A program made the position numbers and the translations under genes. The notes below the pieces were generated by a model. That model made no database searches, was not told where the DNA came from, and was given only the letters and a program-made list of their open reading frames with translations. From NCBI RefSeq assembly GCF_902498995.1, contig NZ_CABVLY010000015.1, positions 62,001 to 126,000 on the forward strand: a DNA stretch of 64,000 nt. Reading direction: 5' to 3'. Of the stretch, positions 38,255 through 51,124 are shown in pieces. Source of the DNA: Burkholderia anthina (lineage in GTDB: Bacteria; Pseudomonadota; Gammaproteobacteria; Burkholderiales; Burkholderiaceae). Numbering within the stretch: the stretch's first letter is position 1; each line of letters opens with the position of its first letter.

Positions 38255-38285
38255 TTGACAGACGATTTAAAAACGCTCATATAAT
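38255..38285 (+). promoter_or_regulatory. Sigma-70 promoter of the liv operon
   Basis: A perfect TTGACA at 38255-38260 and a perfect TATAAT at 38280-38285 are separated by 19 bp, longer than the optimal 17. Transcription would start near 38292. Both hexamers are rare in this GC-rich DNA, which makes chance unlikely. Confidence 0.65.
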
Positions 38286-38290
38286 TTCGA

Positions 38291-38349
38291 CTGCCTTGCC
38301 AACGGCTGTCGGACCATCCCTCCGAACGAGCAGTTGGCAAGCGGGGCAG
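38291..38349 (+). promoter_or_regulatory. Structured 5' leader of the liv operon
   Basis: The predicted mRNA begins with CTGCC-TTGCCAAC (38291-38303), which pairs with GTTGGCAA (38333-38340) and GGCAG (38345-38349): an 8-bp plus 5-bp stem with a small bulge. A second hairpin, GTCCCC-TTC-GGGGAC, lies near 38400. The leader is about 275 nt to the livJ start, long for a simple operon. No BCAA-rich leader peptide was found, so attenuation of the classical type is not supported. RNA stability or small-RNA control is possible. Confidence 0.4.
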
Positions 38350-38566
38350 GCGAAACGCTTGCGCAATGCAAGACGCATCACGATGTCTTTCCGAACCAGA
38401 CGTCCCCTTCGGGGACTGCAAGAGCCGGGCCCCGCTACGCATCACTCCGCTGCAGGTCCGTCTTCATGTGTCTCGGGCGTGTCCCATGTCCTCGCCCCGG
38501 GTGCTGTTCGATTGCGCAAGTCATGCCGCCATTGCCCGTATGACTAACAACATCGAGGAGCTCCTG

Positions 38567-39685
38567 ATGACGCTGTCCCGTCTTACGTCCATTTCCGTTG
38601 CCGCCGTGCTGTTCGCCGCCGGCGCCGCCGCCGCGCAAGCGGACACCGTGAAGATCGCCATCGCTGGCCCGATGAGCGGCTCGGTCGCCCAATACGGCGA
38701 CATGGTGAAGGCCGGCGCGCTGACCGCGATCGAACAGATCAACGCGGCAGGCGGTGCGGGCGGCAACAAGTTTGAAGTCGTGATGATGGACGACGCATGC
38801 GAACCGAAGCAGGCCGTCGCCGTCGCCAACAAGATCGTCAGCCAGAAGATCAAGTATGTGATCGGCCACGTGTGCTCGGGTTCGACGATTCCCGCGTCCG
38901 ACATCTACGAAAACGAAGGCATCGTGATGGTCACGCCGTCGGCCACCGCGCCGCAGCTGACGGAAGGCAAGAAGCGCCACTTCATCTTCCGCACGATCGG
39001 CCGTGACGACCAGCAAGGCCCGGCCGCCGCGCAGTACATCATCAACCACGTGAAGCCGAAGAAGGTCGCGGTCCTGCACGACAAGCAGTCGTACGGCCAG
39101 GGCATCGCGACGTCGGTGAAGAAGGACCTCGAAGCCGCGAAGATCCCGGTCGTCCTGTTCGAAGGCATCAACGCCGGCGATTCGGACTACTCGGCGGTCA
39201 TCACGAAGCTGAAGTCGCAAGGCGTCGACTTCGTCTACTTCGGCGGCTACCACCCGGAAATGGGCCTGCTGATGCGCCAGGCGCGCGAGCAGGGCGTGAA
39301 GGCCACGTTCATGGGGCCTGAAGGCGTGGGCAACAAGGACGTGACGGCCATCGCCGGCCCGGCTTCGGAAGGCATGCTGGTCACGCTGCCGGCCGACTTC
39401 TCGGCCGATCCGGCCAACGCGGCGCTGGTGAAGGCGTTCGCGGACAAGAAGCGCGATCCGAACGGCCCGTTCCAGATGCCGGCGTACGCAGCGGTGAAGA
39501 TCATCGCCGACTCGATCGCGGGAGCGAAGACGACGGACCCGACCAAGGTCGCCGCGTACATGCACAAGACGACGTTCGACACGCCGATCGGCAAGGTCGC
39601 GTATGACGCACAGGGCGACCTGAAGGCGTTCAAGTTCGTCGTCTACACGTGGCACAAGGACGCGACGAAGACCGCCGCCAAGTAA
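38567..39685 (+). CDS. livJ: Branched-chain amino acid ABC transporter, periplasmic binding protein
   Basis: The start at 38567 follows GAGGAG and gives a 372-residue precursor with a signal peptide ending AQA-DT. An in-frame ATG at 38540 is possible but would add nine charged residues before the signal. The mature protein is a Leu/Ile/Val-binding domain (IAIAGPMSGSVAQYG, conserved Cys pair DDAC/HVCSGS, YHPEMGLLMRQAREQG). It serves the transporter encoded downstream. Confidence 0.93.
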   Translation: MTLSRLTSISVAAVLFAAGAAAAQADTVKIAIAGPMSGSVAQYGDMVKAGALTAIEQINAAGGAGGNKFEVVMMDDACEPKQAVAVANKIVSQKIKYVIGHVCSGSTIPASDIYENEGIVMVTPSATAPQLTEGKKRHFIFRTIGRDDQQGPAAAQYIINHVKPKKVAVLHDKQSYGQGIATSVKKDLEAAKIPVVLFEGINAGDSDYSAVITKLKSQGVDFVYFGGYHPEMGLLMRQAREQGVKATFMGPEGVGNKDVTAIAGPASEGMLVTLPADFSADPANAALVKAFADKKRDPNGPFQMPAYAAVKIIADSIAGAKTTDPTKVAAYMHKTTFDTPIGKVAYDAQGDLKAFKFVVYTWHKDATKTAAK

Positions 39686-39858
39686 TACGGAGTACCCGCC
39701 CCGCGCACCCGCTCTGCCCGTCACCCGGGCAGGGCGCGTGCGCATTTGGCCGTTGCGCGGCCAAGGGGCGGCCCGAGACGACACCGTGCGTTGCGCGCGG
39801 CCGGCCGCCGTGATCCGGCGACGGCATGCGACACAGCGCCAACGGGAGCTTCCCGCAC

Positions 39859-40785
<927 letters not shown>

Positions 40786-40796
40786 GGGAGACGCAG

Positions 40797-42068
40797 ATGA
40801 GTCAAGTCATTTCCGTTCGCCGCCCGGCCGCCGACGCGTCGGTCGGCCAGGCGCTGAAGCATGCCGTGGCCGCCGCGTTCCTGACGGCGATCCTCACGAT
40901 TCCGGTGCTGGGCCTGCAGCTGAAGCTGGACGGCTACCAGGTGGTGCTGACGCCGCATTGGCGTCCGGTGTGGATCGCGGTCACGGCGGTGTTCCTGTTC
41001 CAGCTGTTCAAGCCGTGGCTCATGCGCGCGAAATCGGCGGTGAAGCTGCCGGCGATGCCCGCGATGGGCGCGCAGCAGCAGCGCGTGATCATCTGGGTGA
41101 TGCTCGCGGTCGGGTTCGTGTGGCCGTTCTTCGGCTCGCGCGGCGCGGTGGACGTCGCGACGCTCGCGCTGATCTACGTGATCCTCGGCCTCGGGCTGAA
41201 CATCGTGGTCGGCTTCGCGGGGCTGCTGGATCTCGGCTATGTCGGGTTCTACGCGGTCGGCGGCTATACGTACGCGATGCTGAACCAGTATTTCGGGCTG
41301 TCGTTCTGGGAGTGCCTGCCGATCGCGGCGATCGCGGCGGCGACGTTCGGCTTCCTGCTCGGGTTCCCGGTGCTGCGCCTGCGCGGCGACTATCTGGCGA
41401 TCGTCACGCTCGGCTTCGGCGAAATCATCCGCCTGCTCGCGAACAACCTGACCGACCTGACGGGCGGCCCGGACGGCATCTCGAGCATTCCGAAGCCGAC
41501 GGTGTTCGGCTTCGAGATGGCGCGCTCGGCGAGCGTCGAAGGCGCGAAGACCTTCCATGAACTGATCGGGCTGGAATACAGCGGCGAGCACATGGTGATC
41601 TTCCTGTACCTGATCGCGCTGGTGCTGGTCGGCTTCACGCTGTTCGTGACGAGCCGCCTGATCCGCATGCCGATGGGGCGCGCGTGGGAAGCGCTGCGCG
41701 ACGACGAGATCGCGTGCCGTTCGCTCGGCCTGAACCCGACGCGCATCAAGCTGTCGGCGTTCACGCTGGGTGCTGCGTTCGCGGGCATCGGCGGCGCGTT
41801 CTTCGCGGCGCGTCAGGGCCTCGTGAATCCTGAATCGTTCACCTTCATCGAATCGGCGCTGATCCTCGCGATCGTCGTGCTCGGCGGGATGGGGTCGCAG
41901 CTCGGCGTGATTCTCGCGGCGATCCTGCTGACCGTGCTGCCGGAAGTCGCGCGCGGGTTCGCCGAGTACCGGATGCTGATCTTCGGTCTGGTGATGGTGT
42001 TGATGATGATGTGGCGTCCGCAGGGCCTGTTGCCCGCGAGCCGTCCCCACGTGGAGCTGCCGCAATGA
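40797..42068 (+). CDS. livM: Branched-chain amino acid ABC transporter permease LivM
   Basis: 423 residues, with about 110 residues of N-terminal extension containing additional membrane segments before the conserved core [25 protein letters not shown]. The EAA loop reads REAL-type ([18 protein letters not shown]). The start at 40797 lies 11 bp after livH. The stop overlaps the livG start (ATGA). Confidence 0.93.
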   Translation: MSQVISVRRPAADASVGQALKHAVAAAFLTAILTIPVLGLQLKLDGYQVVLTPHWRPVWIAVTAVFLFQLFKPWLMRAKSAVKLPAMPAMGAQQQRVIIWVMLAVGFVWPFFGSRGAVDVATLALIYVILGLGLNIVVGFAGLLDLGYVGFYAVGGYTYAMLNQYFGLSFWECLPIAAIAAATFGFLLGFPVLRLRGDYLAIVTLGFGEIIRLLANNLTDLTGGPDGISSIPKPTVFGFEMARSASVEGAKTFHELIGLEYSGEHMVIFLYLIALVLVGFTLFVTSRLIRMPMGRAWEALRDDEIACRSLGLNPTRIKLSAFTLGAAFAGIGGAFFAARQGLVNPESFTFIESALILAIVVLGGMGSQLGVILAAILLTVLPEVARGFAEYRMLIFGLVMVLMMMWRPQGLLPASRPHVELPQ

Positions 42069-42837
42069 GCGCGAATGCAGAACTGTTGAAGGTCGCCGGG
42101 CTGCAGATGCGCTTCGGCGGGTTGCTCGCGGTGGACGGCATCGATTTCGACGTGCGCCGCAACGAGGTGTTCGCGATCATCGGGCCGAACGGCGCGGGCA
42201 AGACCACGGTGTTCAACTGCGTCGGCGGCTTCTACAAGCCGACCGGCGGCGACGTCGTGCTCGACGGCCATGCGATCGGCGGGCTGCCGAGCCACAAGAT
42301 CGCGTTGAAGGGGCTGGTGCGCACGTTCCAGAACATCCGTCTGTTCAAGTCGCTGACGGTGGTCGAGAACCTGCTGGTCGCGCAGCATCGCAAGGTGAAG
42401 TCGGGGCTGCTGCCGGGCCTCTTCTCGACGCCCGCGTATCGTCGCGCCGAGAAGGAAGCGCTCGAACGCGCGGCGGTGTGGCTCGACCGGATGGGGCTGA
42501 AGTCGGTCGCCAACCGGCAGGCGGGCACGCTGTCGTACGGGCACCAGCGGCGCCTGGAGATCGCGCGCTGCATGATCACCGAGCCGCGTCTCTTGATGCT
42601 GGACGAGCCGGCGGCCGGTCTCAACCCGCAGGAAAAGATCGAGCTGCAGCACCTGATCGACAAGCTGCGCCACGAGTTCGGCGTATCGGTGCTGCTGATC
42701 GAGCACGACATGAGCCTCGTGATGGGCGTGTCGGACCGCATCCTCGTGATGGAGCACGGCCGGCCGATCGTGATCGGCACGCCGGAAGCGGTCCGCAACG
42801 ACCCGCGCGTGATCAAGGCGTATCTGGGGGAAGAGTG

Positions 42838-42838
<1 letters not shown>
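42065..42838 (+). CDS. livG: Branched-chain amino acid ABC transporter ATPase LivG
   Basis: 257 residues with Walker [10 protein letters not shown], the signature LSYGHQRR and Walker [14 protein letters not shown]. The [16 protein letters not shown]-loop is typical of LivG. Its start overlaps the livM stop by four bases and its own stop overlaps livF by one base, so the last three genes are translationally coupled. Confidence 0.94.
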
Positions 42839-43539
<701 letters not shown>

Positions 43540-43548
43540 CGCGGGAAA

Positions 43549-43590
43549 CCGCCGGCCTGCAACGGGCCGGCGGCCGACGATAATTTTTGG
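43549..43590 (+). terminator. Terminator of the liv operon
   Basis: A 9-bp perfect GC stem (43549-43557 with 43565-43573) starts 10 bp after the livF stop. A T-run (ATAATTTTT) follows after about ten bases, which is a slightly distant U-tract but acceptable. Confidence 0.65.
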
Positions 43591-43767
43591 CCGGTTCGGC
43601 CCCGATCGCCGCAAATTCGGCTACGCCATGCGAACCATCGGGATCAACGCAAAATCGACCCGATAAGGCCATGTCTTGTGGCGAATTGGATGCCCGGTAG
43701 CCATGCCCGTCAAATTCGTCAACGTGCCCGCTCACCGCTGACCCGAAGCAACTGCGTAGCCCGCGCC

Positions 43768-44175
43768 TCACGCGTGCAGCGCCAGTCCTTTCACGGCCTT
43801 GTCGACGGCCTTCTTCGGCCCGTGCAACGCCAGGCCGACCAGATCCAGATGCTCCGCGTCCCCGGCACGAAACACGGCACGATTGGCCGCGTCGTGCCCG
43901 GTCGAAAACATCGCATGCACGTAGGGCACGATCGTGAGTTCGCGCGATAGCGCCTGTCGATGCGCGGCCTGCAACCCGTCCAGATCGGCTGCGAACACCA
44001 GCATCGGCTGGCCGAGCATGCGGCCGTAGCGGCGGCCTGCCGCATCCTCGTAAGGCTCGCCGAGCGCTTCCGGCGCTTCGGCCGCGACGCCCGTCGCGAG
44101 AAACGCGACGACATTGAGTTTCTGCCACGCCGCGAGATCGTCGCGCACGATCAGCGCCACCTTGGTATCGAACAT
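43768..44175 (-). CDS. DUF2000 family protein
   Basis: The 135-residue protein starts at 44175 with GAGGAGC just upstream. MFDTKVALIVRDDLAAWQKLNVVAFL and the later REASIVPY-like region (RELTIVPYVHAMFSTG) match DUF2000, a family with a peptidyl-tRNA hydrolase-like fold and unknown function. It lies 44 bp downstream of an AraC regulator gene on the same strand and may be co-transcribed with it. Confidence 0.8.
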   Translation of the reverse strand: MFDTKVALIVRDDLAAWQKLNVVAFLATGVAAEAPEALGEPYEDAAGRRYGRMLGQPMLVFAADLDGLQAAHRQALSRELTIVPYVHAMFSTGHDAANRAVFRAGDAEHLDLVGLALHGPKKAVDKAVKGLALHA

Positions 44176-44219
44176 GATTGCTCCTCGTTGAAGCAGGCAT
44201 GATCGGATGCCGCGCGCGA

Positions 44220-45068
44220 TCAGTCTGGAACGTTTGTGCAGAGTTGCCGGTACGCGGCCGGCGTGATCCGGTATGCGCGACGGAACCAGCGGCCCAGGTG
44301 GCTCTGGTCGGCGAAGCCGACGTCCGCGGCCGCCTGCGCGGGCGTGCGGCCGGCCGCGAGCAGCCGGCGCGCGGCGCGCAGCCGCAATCGCACCAGGTAT
44401 GCATGCGGCGACGTGCCGAACGCGCGCTGGAACAGACGCGTCAGCCGGAACCGGTCGATCCCGGCGAAGCCGGCCAGCTCGTCGAGGCCGGGATTGCCGT
44501 CCATCTGCGCATGCAGCAGATCGCGTACCCGCGCGATCGCGGGCGGCACGGGGCCGCTTTCCGGCACGCGCGGGCCACGCAGTTCGCCGCCGAGCCGCAT
44601 CAGCAGCCGGTCGAGTGTCTGGTCGCGCGCGAGTTTGCCTTCGTTGCCGTGGATCGCGAGAAACGCCTGGCGGATCGCGTCGACCAGGCTGCGATCGTCG
44701 ACGAGCGTATGGCCGAAGGACGCCTCGACGCCACCCAGGCCCGGCAGGTCCAGACGTCGCGCCGCATGCTCGACCCACGCTTGCGGCAGATACAGCATCC
44801 CGTACGTGAAGCCGCCCGCTTCGGGCGCATGGCCGTCGTGCAGCGCGCCCGGCTCGATCAGGATCGCGCGGCCCGGCACGCTCGTATGCAGCGACCGGTG
44901 GCACTGGAAACGCTGCACGCCCTGTTCGGTGAAGCCGACCAGCATGTCGTCGTGATCGTGCGCATCGTACGCATGGCCGTCGAAATGCGCATGCAGGCTT
45001 TCGATGCCGGTTTCCGCATCGCGCCGCGCGACGAGCCAGTGGTCGGCCGTGTTGGACGCTTTCTTCAT
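44220..45068 (-). CDS. AraC-family regulator with N-terminal cupin domain
   Basis: 282 residues: an AraC_binding cupin with HAHFDGHAYDAHDHDDMLVGF in the first 45 residues and a double helix-turn-helix at the C-terminus (IDRFRLTRLFQRAFGTSPHAYL and VGFADQSHLGRWFRRAYRITPAAYR). Regulators of this kind often control a neighbouring exporter or, here, the DUF2000 gene. Its start overlaps the stop of the next AraC gene by four bases, an unusual tandem of two AraC regulators in one transcript. Confidence 0.85.
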   Translation of the reverse strand: MKKASNTADHWLVARRDAETGIESLHAHFDGHAYDAHDHDDMLVGFTEQGVQRFQCHRSLHTSVPGRAILIEPGALHDGHAPEAGGFTYGMLYLPQAWVEHAARRLDLPGLGGVEASFGHTLVDDRSLVDAIRQAFLAIHGNEGKLARDQTLDRLLMRLGGELRGPRVPESGPVPPAIARVRDLLHAQMDGNPGLDELAGFAGIDRFRLTRLFQRAFGTSPHAYLVRLRLRAARRLLAAGRTPAQAAADVGFADQSHLGRWFRRAYRITPAAYRQLCTNVPD

Positions 45069-45982
45069 TCGTCGCTTTCCACCGCCTGTTCTTCACGCGC
45101 GTATTGCGCCGGCGGACGGCCGACGTGCCGCGTGAACGCGACGCTGAAGGTGCTGGCGGAACTGTAGCCGACGCGCCCCGCGATCTCCGCGATGCGCCCT
45201 TCGTTGCGGCGGAGCAGATCCTTCGCGAGCGCCATGCGCCACGTGAGCAGGTATTCCATCGGCGCGACGCCGACCGCGCGGCTGAAGCGTTCGAAGAAGG
45301 TCGAGCGCGACAGCGCGGCTTCCTTCGCCAGCTCGACGATCGTCCACGGATGCGCGGGGCGCTCGTGCATCCGGCGGATCGCGGCGGCGAGGCGGCTGTC
45401 GGCCAGCCCGCGCACGAGGCCGGGCGATGCGTTCGTGCCGGCCGTGAAGCGCAGCGCCTCGATCAGCAATACTTCCAGCAGGCGCGCCAGCACGATCTCG
45501 CGCGCAGGCCGCTGCGCGCGAGATTCGTCGCGCACCAGTTGCACGAGCGTGGTCAGTCGCGGTTCGCCGCGCACGTGCACGTATCGGGGCAGCAGCGACA
45601 CCAGCAGCGATGCGTCGGGCGAACCGAAGCTGCAGTTGCCGGCCATCATCCGGGTGTCGACCGGGTTGGCGGGATCGCCGATCCGGTATTCGCCGTGGTC
45701 GAGCGCGACCGGCGGCGCGGTTTCGATACCCGGTGCGGGCGGTTCGAGGCTCGACATCGCGACGCCGTATGCGGCCGGAATCAGCATGAAATCGCCGGGT
45801 AGCAGCGCGATCGGAGCATGCCCGTCGATCGCGATCCGGCACCCGCCGTCGAGGATCGCGCAGTAGAAGGGCTCGCCAGCGACCGTGCGGCTGATCGCCC
45901 ACGGGCTCGCGCCGCGCACGTATTTCGAGTACTGCGCGCTCGGTTGCAACAGCGTGACGACTTCGGTCAGCGGATCGATCAT
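45065..45982 (-). CDS. AraC-family regulator (cupin_6 type)
   Basis: 305 residues from the Met at 45982. The N-terminal half is the ligand domain seen in regulators next to SDR genes (FYCAILDGGCRIAIDG, LLPGDFMLIPAA), and the C-terminal half holds the AraC DNA-binding motif (EAALSRSTFFERFSRAVGVAPMEYL and VGYSSASTFSVAFTRHVGRPPAQYA). It is divergent from the SDR gene at 46085 with a 102-bp shared promoter region, so it probably controls that gene. Confidence 0.85.
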   Translation of the reverse strand: MIDPLTEVVTLLQPSAQYSKYVRGASPWAISRTVAGEPFYCAILDGGCRIAIDGHAPIALLPGDFMLIPAAYGVAMSSLEPPAPGIETAPPVALDHGEYRIGDPANPVDTRMMAGNCSFGSPDASLLVSLLPRYVHVRGEPRLTTLVQLVRDESRAQRPAREIVLARLLEVLLIEALRFTAGTNASPGLVRGLADSRLAAAIRRMHERPAHPWTIVELAKEAALSRSTFFERFSRAVGVAPMEYLLTWRMALAKDLLRRNEGRIAEIAGRVGYSSASTFSVAFTRHVGRPPAQYAREEQAVESDE

Positions 45983-46084
45983 CGCCGGACTCTCGCAAAA
46001 GAAAAGCGGATTTTCGATTGTAGCGAATACGGTCCCGGCCATCTATCGTACGGACACATGCCCAACACACTGACAGGAGTCCGC

Positions 46085-46834
46085 ATGAAGACCGTATTGA
46101 TCACCGGCTGTTCCTCCGGCTTCGGCCTCGAGATCGCGCGTCATTTTCTGGCGCATGACTGGCAGGTCGTCGCGACGATGCGCACACCGCGCGAGGACGT
46201 GCTGCCGCCGTCGCCGCACCTGCGCGTACTGCAGCTCGATGTCACGAACCCCGACAGCATCCGCGACGCGCTCGCCGCGGCCGGCCCGATCGACGCGCTC
46301 GTCAACAACGCAGGCTTCGGCGCGGCCGCGCCGGCCGAGCTTACGCCGCTCGACACGGTGCGCGCGCTGTTCGAGACCAATACGATCGGGACGATCGCGG
46401 TCACACAAGCCGTGTTGCCGCAGTTTCGCGAGCGCGGGGCCGGCGTGGTCGTGAACGTCACGTCGAGCGTCACGCTGAAGGTGCTGCCGCTGCTCAGTGC
46501 ATATCGCGCCAGCAAGGCGGCAGTCAATGCGTATACCGAATCGATGGCGATCGAACTCGAACCGTTCGGCGTGCGTACGCACCTGGTGTTGCCGGGCCGC
46601 GCGCCCGATACGCGTTTCGGCGACAACGCGCGCGCGAACATGCACGGCTTCGAGCACGAAGCGTATGCGGAATTTGTCGGGAAGGCCGTTGCGCGGATGC
46701 TCGATGCGTCGTCGCCGATTACCCATGCCCAGGACGTTGCCGATGCGGTATGGCGCGCGGCGACCGACCCGTCGAGCCCGATGCGCATTCCGGCCGGCGC
46801 CGATGCGCTGGCGTGGGCGGCGGAAGCCGGCTGA
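46085..46834 (+). CDS. SDR-family oxidoreductase
   Basis: 249 residues starting at 46085 after CAGGAG. Cofactor motif TGCSSGFG, NNAG, VTSSVT and YRASK are all present. The group is the one often named after ketoreductases next to AraC regulators; the substrate is unknown. A GC-rich inverted repeat at 46853-46873 lies behind it, between this gene and the convergent dgdA, but without a T-tract. Confidence 0.8.
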   Translation: MKTVLITGCSSGFGLEIARHFLAHDWQVVATMRTPREDVLPPSPHLRVLQLDVTNPDSIRDALAAAGPIDALVNNAGFGAAAPAELTPLDTVRALFETNTIGTIAVTQAVLPQFRERGAGVVVNVTSSVTLKVLPLLSAYRASKAAVNAYTESMAIELEPFGVRTHLVLPGRAPDTRFGDNARANMHGFEHEAYAEFVGKAVARMLDASSPITHAQDVADAVWRAATDPSSPMRIPAGADALAWAAEAG

Positions 46835-46902
46835 TCGATCGGGAATGCGTCGCGCCGGTCGGTCGAACCGGCGTGACGGATCGCATGGCGCGGGGAAGGG
46901 CG

Positions 46903-49168
<2,266 letters not shown>

Positions 49169-49450
49169 CGGGGGCGGGCTGTTCCGGTTGGTGCAGGAAA
49201 GGGCGATTCGACTCATCGAATGGACCGCATTCACGATGAGCTGTTTTCTGACGGGGAGGGCACGCGGGAATGATGCGAGGGCACAAGACAAGACGGCGGT
49301 CTTCAACTTCGTGCCGACGCGTCCGGGGTCGATGCTCCGCGATCGCATCGCGGGCTGGACGGCTGAAGAAGTGGGGGGCGGGACGCGCGCGTGATGCGGC
49401 GGCGATGTCGCCTTCGGTGGATCGCAACGGCATTTGCCGCGGAAACAAAA
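49169..49450. other. Intergenic region without a supported gene
   Basis: About 280 bp after dgdR. Short open frames exist on both strands, but none has a ribosome site or family resemblance. Nothing else was seen. Confidence 0.4.
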
Positions 49451-49480
49451 AAACCGCGAAGCCTGACGCTGTCGCGGTTT
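49451..49480. terminator. Bidirectional terminator beside tRNA-Leu
   Basis: A 9-bp stem (49451-49459 with 49472-49480) carries an A-run on its left and a T-run on its right, so it can stop transcripts from both sides. On the minus strand it ends the tRNA-Leu transcript 37 bp after the CCA. Confidence 0.8.
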
Positions 49481-49516
49481 TTCTTGAGCATTCCGGAAGC
49501 ACGGATATCTCGTGTC

Positions 49517-49601
49517 TGGTGCCGACGGCGAGACTCGAACTCGCACAGCTTTCGCCACTACCCCCTCAAGATAGCGTGTCTACCAATTTCACCACGTCGG
49601 C
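49517..49601 (-). tRNA. tRNA-Leu (anticodon GAG)
   Basis: 85 nt with encoded CCA. The 7-bp acceptor stem is GCCGACG/CGTCGGC with A as discriminator. The anticodon stem CTATC/GGTAG encloses the loop TTGAGGG, giving anticodon GAG for CUC/CUU codons. A long variable arm (TGGCGAAAGCTGTGC region) and GTTCGAGTC T-loop confirm the leucine class. Confidence 0.95.
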
Positions 49602-49749
49602 ACTTCAGTACTGCAAGGGGCGCTATTCTAGCGTCACTTTTTGCGTTTGTGAAGAGGATATGACACGCTCGCGCGGCACGCGAAAGCGATCCCGGTAAAA
49701 TTCGTTCGATCGATCCGACGATCATCGCAACCGCAACCGCTTTCTCTCC

Positions 49750-51075
49750 GTGACGACCACTCTCGAACAATTGCAGACCGGCCAGCTGACGGGCACCCGG
49801 CAACTCAAGCTCGCGTGCGGGCTCACCGAATTTCCGCGCGAAATCTTCGAGCTGGCGGACACGCTCGAAGTGCTCGACCTGTCCGGCAATGCGCTGTCCG
49901 CGCTGCCGGACGACCTGTCGCGGTTGCATCGCCTGCGCATCCTGTTCGCGTCGTCCAACCGCTTCACGGCATTCCCGGCCGTGCTCGGCACGTGCGCGCA
50001 ACTCGACATGATCGGCTTCAAGGCGAACCGGATTCGCACGGTGCCGCGCCATTCGCTGCCGCGCGCGTTGCGCTGGCTGATCCTGACCGACAACGAAATC
50101 GAAGCACTGCCCGCCGAAATCGGCGACTGCTCGCGCTTGCAGAAGCTGATGCTCGCCGGCAACCGGCTGCGCGCGCTGCCCGCTGAAATGGCCGCATGCC
50201 GTGCGCTCGAACTGGTGCGTCTGTCGGCGAACCGGCTCGACGCGCTGCCGGACTGGCTGCTGCGTTTGCCGCGTCTCGCGTGGCTCGCGGCCGCGGGCAA
50301 TCCGCTCGGCGCCGTGCCGGAGGCAGCCGCTTCCGCCGAGCCGGGCGTTGCGGACATCGACTGGACGTCGCTCTCCTGCGACCAGCAACTCGGCGAAGGC
50401 GCATCGGGCGTCATCTACCGCGCGCAATGGCAGGCTAACGGTCACGCGCCGCGCGCGGTCGCGGTCAAGCTGTTCAAGGGCGCGGTGACGAGCGACGGTC
50501 TGCCCGATTGCGAAATGGCCGCCTGCCTGCACGCGGGACGCCACCCGAACATGATCCCGGTGATCGGCAAGGTGCGCGGTCATCCGGACGGCACGCACGG
50601 CCTCGTGATGGAACTGGTCGATCCGGCACTGACGAACCTCGCGGGGCCGCCGAGTTTCGCGACCTGCACACGCGATGTCTATACCGACGATGCGCGGTTC
50701 GCACCGGCAGCCGCGGCGCGGATCGCGCACGGCATCGCGTCGGTCGCCGCGCATCTGCATGCGCGCGGCATCATGCACGGCGATCTGTATGCGCACAACA
50801 TCCTGCACGACGGCGAGGGCGGCGCGCTGCTCGGCGATTTCGGCGCGGCGTCGGTCTATGACGTGAATGACCGCGCGCACGCGGCGCGGCTCGAACGGCT
50901 GGAAGTCAGGGCGTTCGGCTATCTGCTCGACGAGTTGCTGGCGCGATGCGAGCCACGCACGCGGGAAGGGGCGCACGAACTTGAAGCGCTTGCGACCGCG
51001 TGTCTGAACGAGGACGTCGATGCGCGTCCGTCGTTCGACGCGATTGCTGCTTCACTGGCTGCATCGACGCGCTGA
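49750..51075 (+). CDS. Leucine-rich repeat protein with a C-terminal protein kinase domain
   Basis: 441 residues from a GTG start. Residues about 15-195 hold seven or so leucine-rich repeats of the LxxLxLSxNxLxxLP type. A kinase domain follows from about 205: glycine loop GEGASG at 215, lysine K240 in AVAVKLF, catalytic HGDLYAHN with D345, and DFG at D363. The HGD in place of HRD is seen in other bacterial kinases of this group. No signal peptide or membrane segment is visible, so it is probably cytoplasmic. LRR-kinase fusions are typical of plant receptors and rare in bacteria; the target here is unknown. Confidence 0.85.
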   Translation: MTTTLEQLQTGQLTGTRQLKLACGLTEFPREIFELADTLEVLDLSGNALSALPDDLSRLHRLRILFASSNRFTAFPAVLGTCAQLDMIGFKANRIRTVPRHSLPRALRWLILTDNEIEALPAEIGDCSRLQKLMLAGNRLRALPAEMAACRALELVRLSANRLDALPDWLLRLPRLAWLAAAGNPLGAVPEAAASAEPGVADIDWTSLSCDQQLGEGASGVIYRAQWQANGHAPRAVAVKLFKGAVTSDGLPDCEMAACLHAGRHPNMIPVIGKVRGHPDGTHGLVMELVDPALTNLAGPPSFATCTRDVYTDDARFAPAAAARIAHGIASVAAHLHARGIMHGDLYAHNILHDGEGGALLGDFGAASVYDVNDRAHAARLERLEVRAFGYLLDELLARCEPRTREGAHELEALATACLNEDVDARPSFDAIAASLAASTR

Positions 51076-51124
51076 CGTTGCTGACGTTTGCGCGCCGGAG
51101 GGGTGCGTCGACGCGTGCCGGCGC

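Noticed and set aside
38062..38280. A 72-codon minus-strand frame (MSVFKSSVKNAASLG...) upstream of livJ
   Set aside because: It has no ribosome site, its start lies in the TATAAT of the liv promoter, and the second half looks like translated non-coding DNA.
46853..46873. Inverted repeat CGCCGGT/ACCGGCG between the SDR gene and dgdA as a terminator
   Set aside because: There is no T-tract on either strand, so it is only a possible hairpin.
49517..49601. tRNA-Leu as an attachment site for an integrated element
   Set aside because: No integrase gene or repeated tRNA end occurs in the window, and both neighbours are ordinary chromosomal genes.
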